DNA of 64,000 nucleotides from JBMNGO01 sp050949885 (GCA_050949885.1 JBMNGO010000001.1:372001-436000), one strand, 5' to 3'. Shown: positions 26,435-36,632, counted from the stretch's first letter. Notes: generated from the letters alone by a model not told the origin. A program made the numbers and translations.

Positions 26435-27382
26435 ATGAAGAATACCGGCAGGAAGAATTGGTGGATGGTTCTACCAATAATGGCTATTGGCATTATTGGC
26501 TTTTTTTTAGCCAATATACAACCCGGCTCCCTCAAACCTATGGGTGATAACCTGGGAACAGATGACTCCTATTACACCGTGCGCGATGAATCGGGCCGCA
26601 TTATTCTGGAAACTGGGTTACCTGTACATGTTGATGATGAGTACTATGATGAAATTAATAATCACTATGTAATAACCGGTGTCAGAGGCAGCGATGCCAT
26701 TGCTGTTTTGCAGGAGTCGCCACAGTCTGGTAATGGAGGGGGAGCGGTAATCAAATCAATGCTGCCCCAGCTAAACCAAGCCATACCAGCTCAGGTTCTT
26801 GAATCCGACATCAAAGTAGGCATTTACCACACCCATTCTGATGAATGTTATTTTCCCACTTCAAAAAAGCTGAACCGTCCGGGGGATGGTGATATTTTCC
26901 GGGTAGGGGCTGCCTTGGCTGACGCTTTAACCAATCAAGGCCTAAAAGTAGTTCACAGTAAAACCCCCCATGACCCACATGATATAAATGCCTATCATCG
27001 TTCCAGGAAAACAGCAACTAAATTAATGAAACAAGAGTCTGATATCCTTATCGATGTGCATCGGGATGCTGCACCTGCTCAGGCTTACCAGACCACTTTA
27101 AACGGTATATCCACAACCAAGGTCATGATCGTTATTGGGCGTTCCAATCCTACTCGGGATGCTAACCTGGAATTTGCAAAAAAAATAAAAGCTACCGCCG
27201 ATGAACTTTATCCTGGCTTATTAAGGGGCATCTTTATGGGTAAAGGTAATTACAACCAGGATTTGCACCCTAAAGCGATCCTCTTTGAAGTCGGTACAGC
27301 AGGCAATTACCAGCTTTCTGCGGAAAGAGCCATCCGGGCCTTGGCTGATGTTATTATTGAGGTGGTTAGAAAACAAAACTAA
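26435..27382 (+). CDS. spoIIP: Stage II sporulation protein P (SpoIIP)
   Basis: 315 aa cell-wall amidase and endopeptidase used in forespore engulfment. One N-terminal membrane helix (about residues 10-28) is followed by the amidase domain with KVGIYHTHSDECY and LIDVHRDAAP, where the His and Glu ligands of the family lie. The C-terminal GMFMGKGNYNQ-like block reads GIFMGKGNYNQDLHPKAIL. AAAGGCGGG precedes the ATG. It stands alone and its 3' end overlaps the convergent MFS gene by four bases. Confidence 0.9.
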   Translation: MKNTGRKNWWMVLPIMAIGIIGFFLANIQPGSLKPMGDNLGTDDSYYTVRDESGRIILETGLPVHVDDEYYDEINNHYVITGVRGSDAIAVLQESPQSGNGGGAVIKSMLPQLNQAIPAQVLESDIKVGIYHTHSDECYFPTSKKLNRPGDGDIFRVGAALADALTNQGLKVVHSKTPHDPHDINAYHRSRKTATKLMKQESDILIDVHRDAAPAQAYQTTLNGISTTKVMIVIGRSNPTRDANLEFAKKIKATADELYPGLLRGIFMGKGNYNQDLHPKAILFEVGTAGNYQLSAERAIRALADVIIEVVRKQN

Positions 27383-28674
27383 GATTGAGCATGCTTAAAT
27401 TTGTGGCCAACCGATTGTTTTTTGCCAACCATCAAAGTGCAAAACCCCGCAACAAATAACAACACAGCGGTTATCTGCCATGCCAGCATATAAGAGTGAT
27501 AGTGATCATAAAAGACTCCTAAAAATACAGGTCCCAGTGTACCTCCCAGCAGTCCTGCCGTTGTTATGGTTCCCCAGATTTTTCCCATGGAAGTGACTCC
27601 AAAACGATCCGCAACTATTGACGGTATCAGAGCAACACCACCCCGTCCGATCCCAATGATAAATACCGCCACGTACGCAAAATTAGTGTTGACAGAGCTC
27701 TGGGCAAAAAGCATAACACCGATGCCAATTAGTATCAAACCTACAGCCAGTATATATTTCCGTTGCCTCAATCTGTCTGAAAGCCAGGAACAGAAAATGC
27801 CGCTGAATACAGCTAACAAGCCTATATATCCAAAAGTAGCGGCCGCTGTTACCTGCTCAACTCCGGAATCAGTCAAAGCAATAACAAAATGATTGGTTAT
27901 TGCCATCCAGCTAAACAGATCACCAATATATACTATCATTAATAACCAAAAATCTTTGGTTCTGACAGCTTCCTTAAATGTCAATCCTTCGGATATTACC
28001 AAGTTACCGGCTATCTTCTCTTTTAGCCTGGCTATCTCAGCCATTTCCTCATTAGAACGCCCGTCAATATTCTGTCTTACATCCTGAGGTTTATCTCTGA
28101 TTAGCAGAATTACGGTTGATAAAATAATAAGCCCGGCGGTTATGCCTATAATGGATACTGATGTTCTCCAGCCATAGCCGCTTATTAAAAAGGCCAGCAG
28201 TGGGTTAAAAATGAATATGCCCAAACTGGTTCCAATTACAATGGCGCCGGATGCAATTCCCCTTTTCCGCTCAAACCAATAGGATACCATGGTAGTATTA
28301 ATAACCATACCCATAGCCAGTATAGCCAGAGAGAAAAACAATCCGTAAGCAATGTATACCGTGAGCAGACTATTAGCCCGCCCAAATAAAAGAAAAGCTG
28401 TACAAAGCAAAATCGATCCGGCCCCCAGCATGCGTCGAGGACCGTACTTGTCCAGGAGTGCTCCAGCCACCGGTTGTAAAGCAGCCTGGAATAACAGGCT
28501 GGCAGAAAATACACTGGTTACCACAGCTCTGCTCCACCCAAATTCGTCTACCAAAGAACCGAACAAGGTGCCAAAGCTGAGCCGTGAACCATAAGTAATA
28601 GTTGTAATAGTTAATCCTGCCAGAACAATAACCCAGCCATAGTAAATCTTTGCAGCAATTTTATTAACTAGCAT
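27379..28674 (-). CDS. MFS transporter, OFA (oxalate/formate antiporter-like) family
   Basis: 431 aa with 12 hydrophobic segments. The N-terminal YYGWVIVLAGLTITTITYGSRLSFG and the loop LLDKYGPRRMLG are typical of the OFA branch, which exchanges organic anions. AAAAGGAGT lies before the ATG. The substrate is unknown. A 460-base gap upstream holds repeated GATACC boxes. Confidence 0.85.
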   Translation of the reverse strand: MLVNKIAAKIYYGWVIVLAGLTITTITYGSRLSFGTLFGSLVDEFGWSRAVVTSVFSASLLFQAALQPVAGALLDKYGPRRMLGAGSILLCTAFLLFGRANSLLTVYIAYGLFFSLAILAMGMVINTTMVSYWFERKRGIASGAIVIGTSLGIFIFNPLLAFLISGYGWRTSVSIIGITAGLIILSTVILLIRDKPQDVRQNIDGRSNEEMAEIARLKEKIAGNLVISEGLTFKEAVRTKDFWLLMIVYIGDLFSWMAITNHFVIALTDSGVEQVTAAATFGYIGLLAVFSGIFCSWLSDRLRQRKYILAVGLILIGIGVMLFAQSSVNTNFAYVAVFIIGIGRGGVALIPSIVADRFGVTSMGKIWGTITTAGLLGGTLGPVFLGVFYDHYHSYMLAWQITAVLLFVAGFCTLMVGKKQSVGHKFKHAQS

Positions 28675-29136
28675 AGAACTCCTTTTAACTTTTAACAGTT
28701 GAAAACAGTTGATTAATAGGCTTGTTGATATTACGACAAATTGTACCTCAACTTAAATAAGAATCATAGTCTTACTCTTTGAATAATTATTTCATCCAAC
28801 GAATTTTGCCAAAACCATTAATCCTCTAAGGCCTTTGTATCCTGCCAATTATTACAAAAAAAGGATACCATTTCTGATACCCATTTTGCGGTTTGCCCTA
28901 GACTTTTTAAGACCACTTGTTATCCTTTGGCCTATTTTGCATTATAGCATTATTTCCAGTAATTTGATACCATAATTGGTATTAGTATCCTACTCTGAAC
29001 GCCATGGAACACTCCCAACAAAATTCTATCCTGGTATACTACACGGCCTAAATTGGGGAGTTTTGCCTTGGTGGCTTTTTTTCCGTAAAGGAAGACGGGG
29101 AAACAAAAGATACTCCTTCGCTTCCCCTACCTCATA
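28675..29136. other. Gene-free gap with GATACC boxes
   Basis: About 460 bases upstream of the MFS gene and downstream of the beta-propeller gene. GATACC occurs at about 28863, 28877 and 28966. At 28967-28982 ATACCA and TGGTAT form an inverted pair, and GTATCC follows near 28985. These may be operator sites. No convincing ORF, RNA or terminator was recognised. Confidence 0.4.
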
Positions 29137-31398
29137 TTACGGCAGCATCAGGGAGTTTATTTCTCTTAATGCTTGGATCTGGTTGGCTTTTATCATGGTA
29201 TCGGAAAGGGAGTAAAGGGTATCACCAATACATAAGACCCGCTTTACCTCTTTGCTGCCATCGCGCCAGTACTGGCCCGCTTTAAGATAATCCTGGCTAT
29301 CCAAGTGAGTTATCCTTCCTTTATACTGGAAACCATCCTTTAATACCTGGTATACATAAACACCCTGGAATTCAAACCAGGCATTGGACGGATTACCTTC
29401 ACTGCTTTCATATACAGTGACTGGAAAGGCTACCAGGTCACCATATGACAGAAAAGCTTTATGGTCATGGGTGGCCGGTGAAGAGCTATTATAGCTGCCT
29501 ATGATTTCTTTATGGATTTCCAGGGGATCATTGACATTGCTCACATCAAACATGGACAGTTTCACTCCAGCTTCCCGCAATCCCCATTTGCTGTCCACCA
29601 CCTCTTTGCCCAGGCCGATAACCCGGTTTTCTCCGAAAGGATGCAGGTAATTGCTGAAACCCGGTATTTTCAGCTTTCCTAAGACTTTAGGCTGTTTGGG
29701 ATTCATGTCCAGGACAAAGAAGGGATCTAACTGCTCAAAGGTTACCAGATAAGCCCTATCCTCCATAAACCGGGCTGAATAGATCCTTTCTCCGGGTGCA
29801 ATATCTTCTATGGAGCTTACCTGTTCCAGGTTGGAATCCAAAATGTACACGGCATTGCTGGAACCCACACTGGACCACTGCTGTTTCTGGGTAGTAGCTA
29901 CCCGGAAATAACTATCATATTCATCCATGGAAAACTGATTGAGCAGGGTGCCGGGCACCATTCCCCTAGCCTTATACTCAATCTTATCCTTGACGGCAAA
30001 TTTGTATAATAATGTATTTTCGCCTGCAGAGCCTGCGTAGTCATTTAAACGGGGATAGTAATGCTGTGCTGCCACATAGAGATTGTCCTGAGAACAATAG
30101 ATATTATTTCCCGAACCCAGAAATGTCTCAACATTAATCTGATTGGAATCACCCAGTATTATCTGCCCCAAGTGGAGATAGGAATTATGAATTATATCCG
30201 GAAAATAGCATATCTCCTGGTAGCTTTTAGTTTTGGGCTGGCCATTGATGTAATAAACAGGCTCATAGGGCTGGTATATATGCTCACTGGTGATAACATA
30301 AACCTTGTTGTCAATTTTTCGAGATGAGACATAACTGCCTCCTAATACATACTCATCAACCAGAACCGGCTGGGATTTGTCAAGGGTGTTGTAAATCTCA
30401 ATGGAGGTTTGACCCGGATAGTATGAGATACGTTTAACCATGGTTGTTTTTTCGGGCAAACGCAAAGGGTAGGGGTTATATCTAAGGACGTCATTAATAA
30501 TAATAAGCCGGTCAGCATCTATATAAATTTCTCGTGGTCTGTCTTTTAGCTCGATCTGACTTGCAACTGCCATTTGCTCAGCCGGGAAAGCCTTTATAAC
30601 CTGGACGCTGTTGTTTTTTATCATGTAAATGTATTTACCGTCGGTTTTAATAATATCAGCTTCATCCACCCCTTGAACCTGGACATTGGTTTCGGAGTAT
30701 TCGTCCCATTTAGCTGCTGTATCGAAATTGGCGGCACTTTTGGCATTCTGGGGCGTGACTTCCGCTTCCGCAGCATCGATGGCTAGCCTTTTAATGCCAA
30801 TTACAGAAGCATTGCTCTCATTCAGCAGTCTCTGCAAATTTTCGGCAGAATTAACCCTGGGCAATTCTTTTACGGTTTTGGCAGTATCATTAATTATTTG
30901 CATTTTTTCCGCTTCACTCTGATTTCTGGTAAATACGTGGGCACTCCGGGCTTTACCATCCCACCGGACCTCAAAACCTAGGTATTCACTGATAAACCGG
31001 AGGGGAACCATAACCCGGTCGTATCTTAACACAGGGGCCACATCCATTTCTTTGACGGTAACATCATCAATTATGACCTGTTTTTGGCCCACCGCCAGGG
31101 TAATAACGGTTAGGGCATTATTAGGACCTGGTTTTTTTACCAGGGCCTGCTGTTTATCCTGATCCCAGTTCACAGTTGCTCCCAGGGTCTGCGCACAGTG
31201 CCGCAGGGGAACCATGGTGCGCCCCATTTCGTCAACATAGGGCTGCTGATCAGGAAACAACAGTCTATTTCCGTCTATGTACACATAGACCTCATGGCTG
31301 GGCATAATAATACCCCAGCAAATACCGGAAGCAGCCGCAACCAAAACCAACGTCAGCAATAATGGCAAAAATACTCTTTTGCTCTGCAAACCGATCAC
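29137..31398 (-). CDS. Secreted beta-propeller protein with copper amine oxidase-like N-domain
   Basis: 753 aa. A signal or anchor helix covers about residues 8-29. Two copper-amine-oxidase N-domain repeats follow (about 35-150; GRTMVPLRHCAQTLGA and DRVMVPLRFISEYLGF). The rest fits the beta-propeller family PF09826: VDEADIIKTDGKYIYMI, many short repeats, and LHPFGENRVIGLGKE. It is likely exported and wall- or membrane-associated. The start is GTG with AAAGGC upstream. Its function is unknown; binding of wall polymers is an inference from the N-domain. Confidence 0.85.
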   Translation of the reverse strand: MIGLQSKRVFLPLLLTLVLVAAASGICWGIIMPSHEVYVYIDGNRLLFPDQQPYVDEMGRTMVPLRHCAQTLGATVNWDQDKQQALVKKPGPNNALTVITLAVGQKQVIIDDVTVKEMDVAPVLRYDRVMVPLRFISEYLGFEVRWDGKARSAHVFTRNQSEAEKMQIINDTAKTVKELPRVNSAENLQRLLNESNASVIGIKRLAIDAAEAEVTPQNAKSAANFDTAAKWDEYSETNVQVQGVDEADIIKTDGKYIYMIKNNSVQVIKAFPAEQMAVASQIELKDRPREIYIDADRLIIINDVLRYNPYPLRLPEKTTMVKRISYYPGQTSIEIYNTLDKSQPVLVDEYVLGGSYVSSRKIDNKVYVITSEHIYQPYEPVYYINGQPKTKSYQEICYFPDIIHNSYLHLGQIILGDSNQINVETFLGSGNNIYCSQDNLYVAAQHYYPRLNDYAGSAGENTLLYKFAVKDKIEYKARGMVPGTLLNQFSMDEYDSYFRVATTQKQQWSSVGSSNAVYILDSNLEQVSSIEDIAPGERIYSARFMEDRAYLVTFEQLDPFFVLDMNPKQPKVLGKLKIPGFSNYLHPFGENRVIGLGKEVVDSKWGLREAGVKLSMFDVSNVNDPLEIHKEIIGSYNSSSPATHDHKAFLSYGDLVAFPVTVYESSEGNPSNAWFEFQGVYVYQVLKDGFQYKGRITHLDSQDYLKAGQYWRDGSKEVKRVLCIGDTLYSLSDTMIKANQIQALREINSLMLP

Positions 31399-31491
31399 GC
31401 CTTTCTCTTAATATCTTCTTGCCAATTATTACATCCCAGAGGGAATTTTCTTTCAGCCATCCCAACATTTTGGTTATGTCCAATAAAACCC

Positions 31492-31522
31492 AAAAGGCCA
31501 GCCTTATATTAGCTGGCCTTGG
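31492..31522 (-). terminator. Terminator of the copper operon
   Basis: On the minus strand AAGGCCAGC pairs with GCTGGCCTT around TAATATAAG, followed by TT and a T-rich stretch. It lies 14 bases after the copZ stop. Confidence 0.75.
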
Positions 31523-31535
31523 GGGGGTTATGAAG

Positions 31536-31751
31536 CTATTCAATTACTTGGTACCCGGTATCCTCAATGGTATCCTTAATTTTTTGCATACTGACTTTTT
31601 CCGTATCATAGCTAACAGTAACCTGGTTTCCTTCCAGATCAACTTCTACCTTGGTAATTCCCGGCAGAGCACCCACCGCATCCTTTACCGCCTTCACACA
31701 GTGCATACAAGACATTCCAGCCACATTTATAGTCCTACTTGCAATTGACAC
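31536..31751 (-). CDS. copZ: Copper chaperone CopZ (heavy-metal-associated domain)
   Basis: About 71 aa, a single ferredoxin-like HMA domain with the metal site GMSCMHCVKAV. It would carry copper(I) to CopA in the cytoplasm. I choose GTG 31751 because GGAG lies nine bases ahead; a longer frame starts at 31820 and overlaps the copA end region. It is the last gene of ccdA-copA-copZ. Confidence 0.88.
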   Translation of the reverse strand: MSIASRTINVAGMSCMHCVKAVKDAVGALPGITKVEVDLEGNQVTVSYDTEKVSMQKIKDTIEDTGYQVIE

Positions 31752-31841
31752 ATCTATCATCTCCTTTTTGTATTTTGGCTTGCCCATATTCCCCATTGGC
31801 CTGGGGTCAGATTCAATCATAGCTAGCTCAGTTTTCCCAAA

Positions 31842-34259
31842 TTATGATAAGAAAGGATTATATCTTTTTAGGCTTAAGGAATTGGTTACTACCGATACCG
31901 AGCTAAAAGCCATGGCCGCTCCGGCTATTATGGGATTAAGCATCCCCAGCGCTGCAAAAGGAATGCCGATCATATTATAAATAAAGGCCCAGAATAGGTT
32001 TTGTTTGATTTTCTTCACAGTCTGCCTGGACAATCTTATGGCGGCCGGAATAGTCCGTAAATCACCACGCATCAAGGTAATATCAGCCGTCTCCATGGCC
32101 ACATCAGTTCCGGTACCCATAGCCATACCGATGTCAGCCACCGCCAGAGCAGGAGCGTCATTAATACCATCTCCCACCATGGCCACACGCTTGCCGGAGG
32201 CTTTTAGCTTGTTAATTTCCTCTGCTTTTCTATCCGGCAGCACTTCCGCCAGTACAGTCTTGATTCCCGCCTGCTCAGCGATAGCATGGGCAGTGGACTG
32301 GTTGTCCCCGGTTATCATATAAACCTCTATCCCCATATCCTGCAGATCTTTAATAGCGTCCCGGGAGGTTTCCTTAATTTTGTCAGCTACCGCCAGAATG
32401 CCCTCCACCTTTCCGTTAACTGCCAGCAGCATAGCAGTTTTCCCCTGTTTCTCCAGTCTCGTAATGGAATCTTCAATGGCATCAATGGTAATATTGTTTT
32501 CTCTCATAAGTTTTCTGGTACCAACATATATTTCATCCTTGTCAATAATAGCTTTTACGCCCTTCCCGGGAATTGCTGCAAAACTATGGGCATCATCAAT
32601 AGACTCCAGAACTTCCCGGCCTTTCTCATAAATGGCCACACCCAGAGGATGTTCAGAGCTTTTTTCGGCCTGCGCCGCCATTTTTAATAGACCTTTTTCA
32701 TCCCGGGAGCCTAAACTGATAATATCCGTTACTTCAGGCTTGCCTTGGGTGATGGTGCCAGTCTTATCAAGAACCACCGTATCAATTTTGTGAGCCAGTT
32801 CCAGGTATTCTCCACCTTTTATAAGAATCCCATTTTCCGCTCCTTTTCCCGTTCCCACCATAATGGCTGTGGGGGTAGCCAGTCCCAGGGCGCAGGGACA
32901 CGCGATTACCAGTACTGCTACAGCGCTTATTAAGGACTGATTAATGGGAGCCCCGCTTAAGGCCCAGCCAATGAAGGTTAAGACTGCTATGGCCAAAACC
33001 ACCGGCACAAACACGCCTGCTACCCGGTCAGCCAGCTTTTGGATGGGAGCTTTGGACCCCTGGGCATCTTCCACCATTTTGATTATTTGGGCCAAGGCGG
33101 TATCCTTCCCTATCCGGGTAGCTTCCAATTTGAACACCCCGAATTTATTAATAGTGGCCCCAAATACCATGTCTCCCGGCTTTTTATCCACGGGCAGGCT
33201 TTCCCCGGTCAGCATCGACTCATCCAGGGAAGAATTGCCTTCGACTATCCTGCCATCAACCGGCACTTTTTCCCCTGGCCTGACTAAGACCAATTCCCCT
33301 ACCTGAACAGCTTCTATGGGAATATCCATTTCCCTTCCCTCTCTTATCACCCGGGCGGTTTTGGCCTGAAGCTGTGCCAGTTTCTTGATGGCTTCTGTTG
33401 TCCTGCCTTTAGAAATGGCCTCCAGATATTTGCCCAGGAGGACGAGGGTTATAATTATAGCGGAGGCCTCAAAATATAAGTCTTTCATCATGCCTGCTGG
33501 AACCGCCTGAAAAAAAACATTATAAAGACTAAAGAAATAAGCTGCGGAAGTTCCCAGGGCCACCAGCACATCCATATTGGCACTGCCGTTTTTTAAGGCA
33601 AAATAGGATTGTTTATAAAACCTGGCTCCGATTATAAATTGTACCGGGGTAGCCAGGATCAATTGGAAATAGGGATTGTGCAGTATACTGTGGATCTGCA
33701 CCAGGTCCAATACCATGCCCATGACCAGTGGCAGGCTCAGTACCAGAGAAGCAATCAGAGTAATCAGCATTTTCCGCCTTTCAGCGGCTTGTGGCCCGCT
33801 ATCCGGTTCCAAAGTGAAATCCTCAATCTTTTCAGCATGGTAACCCAACTTATTGATGGCTGAGATTATATCTTCCAGCCTAATGAGGTCTCTGGCAAAG
33901 GAGACCCAGGCCCTCTCGGTGCTCAGGTTAACCGTCGCGGAAATAACTCCCTTAAGGGAGCTTAGCTTCTTTTCTATGCGGGCCGAGCAAGCAGCACAAC
34001 TCATACCGGTTATTCTAAGCTCGGCCCGCCCGATTTCTTCAGCCTGCTCCCTAATTACCGAATAGCCCAGTTTTGCTATAACTTCCTCCAATTGAGCCGG
34101 GGTCACTAATAGATCATCATATCTTATGGTAGCCCGTTCCGTAGCCAGATTCACCTGGGCTGATTCTACACCCTCTAACTTGCTCAGGCCTTTTTCAATT
34201 CGCGCCGCACAGGCTGCACAGCTCATTCCGGAAATCTTTATGCTCTTCTGGTTACTCAT
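31842..34259 (-). CDS. copA: Copper-translocating P-type ATPase CopA
   Basis: About 805 aa. Two N-terminal HMA domains (GMSCAACAARIEKGL and GMSCAACSARIEKKL) are followed by about eight membrane helices with the CPC metal site (VIACPCALGLATP). The P-type motifs are TGESLP, DKTGTITQG, SEHPLG and GDGINDAPAL. It exports copper(I) using ATP. The start is ATG 34259 with GGAGC eight bases ahead. It lies between ccdA and copZ, so the three are probably co-expressed. No CsoR or CopY regulator was seen nearby. Confidence 0.95.
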   Translation of the reverse strand: MSNQKSIKISGMSCAACAARIEKGLSKLEGVESAQVNLATERATIRYDDLLVTPAQLEEVIAKLGYSVIREQAEEIGRAELRITGMSCAACSARIEKKLSSLKGVISATVNLSTERAWVSFARDLIRLEDIISAINKLGYHAEKIEDFTLEPDSGPQAAERRKMLITLIASLVLSLPLVMGMVLDLVQIHSILHNPYFQLILATPVQFIIGARFYKQSYFALKNGSANMDVLVALGTSAAYFFSLYNVFFQAVPAGMMKDLYFEASAIIITLVLLGKYLEAISKGRTTEAIKKLAQLQAKTARVIREGREMDIPIEAVQVGELVLVRPGEKVPVDGRIVEGNSSLDESMLTGESLPVDKKPGDMVFGATINKFGVFKLEATRIGKDTALAQIIKMVEDAQGSKAPIQKLADRVAGVFVPVVLAIAVLTFIGWALSGAPINQSLISAVAVLVIACPCALGLATPTAIMVGTGKGAENGILIKGGEYLELAHKIDTVVLDKTGTITQGKPEVTDIISLGSRDEKGLLKMAAQAEKSSEHPLGVAIYEKGREVLESIDDAHSFAAIPGKGVKAIIDKDEIYVGTRKLMRENNITIDAIEDSITRLEKQGKTAMLLAVNGKVEGILAVADKIKETSRDAIKDLQDMGIEVYMITGDNQSTAHAIAEQAGIKTVLAEVLPDRKAEEINKLKASGKRVAMVGDGINDAPALAVADIGMAMGTGTDVAMETADITLMRGDLRTIPAAIRLSRQTVKKIKQNLFWAFIYNMIGIPFAALGMLNPIIAGAAMAFSSVSVVTNSLSLKRYNPFLS

Positions 34260-34310
34260 ATTTTCTGCTCCATTTATACCTGCAAGTGCCAGGATTATTC
34301 TTGACATAAA

Positions 34311-34997
34311 TCAAGCTATCCATACAAAATAGCCTCCCATGATAATAATCATTACTCCTGCTGCTTTTTCCATTATATTATTCCACTTGGCAAAAGTCTC
34401 CATGTGAGTTATGAGGCCAGTAAAGGTCCCCACCAGTATAATTGGTATACCTCTTCCCAGAGCGTATATGAACAATAGGGTGGCACCATACAGCCATTGT
34501 CCGCTGGCCATAGCCAGGGAAAGAATAACCAGTAGAATGGGGGTGCCGCACTGGGACCCCACCAGGCCCATTACCAACCCTAATATATAGCTCCCTCCGA
34601 GTCCCCTGGCTTTGCCTGCTTTCCCCAGAAGATTTCCTCCCCAATTTATATTGAGTTTAAGAAGGCCCAAAAGGTTAAGCCCTAAAATAATACATACTGC
34701 AGCCACCAGATAATAAAGAAGGCTTTTGCTGGTACCAAAGATACCACCAACAGCCGCAATAAACAAACCCAGCAGCATGAAGGTGGTTGCTGTCCCCAAA
34801 GTGAAGGCTACTGACAAAGCCAGGCTTCTTTGGCGCCCGACTTCACTTCCTCCCACATAGGCAATAATGATAGGAGCTATACTAAGATTGCACGGTCCCA
34901 GGCTGGTCACCACGCCGGCCAGAAATACCAGTCCATACCCAATCAAAGAAAAGTTCGTTAAGAATTGGGGCGCAACTTGATTGATCCAGGCTTCCAT
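34311..34997 (-). CDS. ccdA: CcdA/DsbD-like cytochrome c biogenesis membrane protein
   Basis: 228 aa with six membrane helices. The redox cysteines are in LGPCNLSIAP and GSQCGTPILL, the CcdA pattern. It moves reducing power across the membrane to thiol partners. Its place directly upstream of copA suggests a role in copper handling or copper-enzyme maturation, as seen in other Firmicutes copper loci. GGTGGTG precedes the ATG. Confidence 0.87.
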   Translation of the reverse strand: MEAWINQVAPQFLTNFSLIGYGLVFLAGVVTSLGPCNLSIAPIIIAYVGGSEVGRQRSLALSVAFTLGTATTFMLLGLFIAAVGGIFGTSKSLLYYLVAAVCIILGLNLLGLLKLNINWGGNLLGKAGKARGLGGSYILGLVMGLVGSQCGTPILLVILSLAMASGQWLYGATLLFIYALGRGIPIILVGTFTGLITHMETFAKWNNIMEKAAGVMIIIMGGYFVWIA

Positions 34998-35194
34998 TTT
35001 GTTTCACCACCTTCACCAGCTACTTTTAACTGCTTCTTACCATAAATGTTTTCAAAATTTAACGGGTGTTTCGATTTCCTAAAGGCAGCTAATTCATCCA
35101 TAAAGACCTTGTTATAGGAATAATACCATCAGCTGCACCTTACATGCTTGGGGTCAAATCTTTATTTGATATTATTGTTGGTTGATTATAGTAA
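34998..35194. other. Upstream region of the copper operon
   Basis: About 200 bases before ccdA. It contains the short palindrome TCAAAT-CTTT-ATTTGA at 35154-35169 next to GGGGTC, a form related to the palindrome at 6410-6502. No clear CsoR-type or CopY-type operator was recognised. Confidence 0.35.
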
Positions 35195-35234
35195 TAAAAA
35201 CGGATTGGAATCAAGTCACTGGCATTCCAATCCG
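35195..35234 (-). terminator. Terminator of the cdaA-cdaR-glmM operon
   Basis: On the minus strand CGGATTGGAAT pairs perfectly with ATTCCAATCCG, followed by TTTTTATT. It lies about 55 bases after the glmM stop. Confidence 0.85.
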
Positions 35235-35288
35235 CTTTTGAGTTTTTAATACCTTTCCCGGTCATGCAGGCAGGTGTTTGCCGTCTTA

Positions 35289-36632
35289 TTATGGTTTAAC
35301 TTCGATTACTGCCCTTATTTCATCAATTACTTTCGTTAGCAATTCTTCTTCAGGTCCCTGGGCCATAATTCTCACAAAAGGTTCGGTTCCTGAAGGCCGC
35401 ACCACCAGTTTTCCCCATTCTCCCAACTGTTCTTCAGCTTTCCGCAGTACTTTCTTAACTTCTTCCTGTGATAATACCTGCTCTTTATTTTCCACCCTAA
35501 CATTTACCAGGAGCTGGGGCTGTTTTTTCATCTGACTCGCCAATACCGAAAGAGGCTGGCTGGTCGTTTTTAATACTTCCACCAGTTTTAACGAAGTTAA
35601 AATACCGTCTCCAGTTGTGGCATGCTGCAAAAAGATTATATGGCCTGACTGTTCCCCGCCAATAATAGCTCCTGTTTCTTTCATTTTCTCCAGAACATAT
35701 CTATCTCCTACCTTACAGGAGATAACTTCAATGTTTTCTTTCCGCAGGGCATTATCAAAACCAATATTACTCATTACCGTTGCAACCACCGCAGGCGGTT
35801 TCAGCAATCCCTGGCGGTTCAGGTGGGTGGCACAGATAAGCATGATATGGTCGCCATCCACTTCATTGCCCTTTTCATCTACAGCAATGCATCGGTCCGC
35901 ATCACCATCGTAGGCTATGCCCAAATCCGCAGCATGGTTTACCACAGCCTCTTTCAGCAGGTCGGTGTTGGTTGACCCGCAATTTTTATTAATATTAATA
36001 CCGTTAGGCATATGGTTAATGGGAATCACCTTGGCCCCTAAACGCTTCCAGATTTCCGGCCCCACCTTATAAGCTGCACCATTGGCGCAGTCCAGAACTA
36101 TAGTCAGCTTAGAAAGATCTCCTTCCCAATTCACACAGTTCTGCAGAAACAGCAGGTAATTCTCCTCAGCCTGGGCAGCGGTACTGACCCTGCCTATATT
36201 TTCGCCTATTGGCCGGGGCAGATTTTCAGTTCCTTCAAGAACCAGGTTTTCAATTTCCTCCTCGGTTTCATCAGGGAGCTTATAACCTGAAGGTCCGAAA
36301 AATTTTATTCCATTATCTTCTACCGGATTGTGCGAAGCTGATATTACAATTCCGCAAGAAGCCGACATTTTCTGGACCAGGAAAGCTATAGCGGGAGTAG
36401 GCAAAATATCCAGACATACAACATCGGCCCCCGTGGAACAGATACCTGCGACCAGGGCTGCTTCCAGCATGTCACAAGATATTCTGGTGTCTTTACCTAC
36501 CAGAATAAGCGGTTTGCCTCCCCCCGTCCTGGCCAAGACATAACTTCCGGCCCGCCCCAGATTATATGCCAGCTCAGCTGTAAGCTCTGCATTGGCAATT
36601 CCTCTTACTCCATCAGTGCCGAATAATTTTCC
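35289..36632 (-). CDS. glmM: Phosphoglucosamine mutase GlmM
   Basis: 447 aa enzyme turning glucosamine-6-phosphate into glucosamine-1-phosphate for wall precursor synthesis. The active-site serine is in VISASHNPVEDNG. The metal loop is AYDGDADRC, the sugar loop is GGEQSGHII, and the phosphate loop is VRPSGTEPFVRIM. The start is ATG 36632 with AAGGAGG ahead, although a longer frame begins at 36674. It is third in cdaA-cdaR-glmM, a widely conserved order. Confidence 0.96.
   Translation of the reverse strand, partial: GKLFGTDGVRGIANAELTAELAYNLGRAGSYVLARTGGGKPLILVGKDTRISCDMLEAALVAGICSTGADVVCLDILPTPAIAFLVQKMSASCGIVISASHNPVEDNGIKFFGPSGYKLPDETEEEIENLVLEGTENLPRPIGENIGRVSTAAQAEENYLLFLQNCVNWEGDLSKLTIVLDCANGAAYKVGPEIWKRLGAKVIPINHMPNGININKNCGSTNTDLLKEAVVNHAADLGIAYDGDADRCIAVDEKGNEVDGDHIMLICATHLNRQGLLKPPAVVATVMSNIGFDNALRKENIEVISCKVGDRYVLEKMKETGAIIGGEQSGHIIFLQHATTGDGILTSLKLVEVLKTTSQPLSVLASQMKKQPQLLVNVRVENKEQVLSQEEVKKVLRKAEEQLGEWGKLVVRPSGTEPFVRIMAQGPEEELLTKVIDEIRAVIEVKP

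Noticed and set aside
28976..29215. 79-codon plus-strand ORF overlapping the 3' end of the beta-propeller gene
   Set aside because: It lies mostly antisense and has no ribosome site or known motif.
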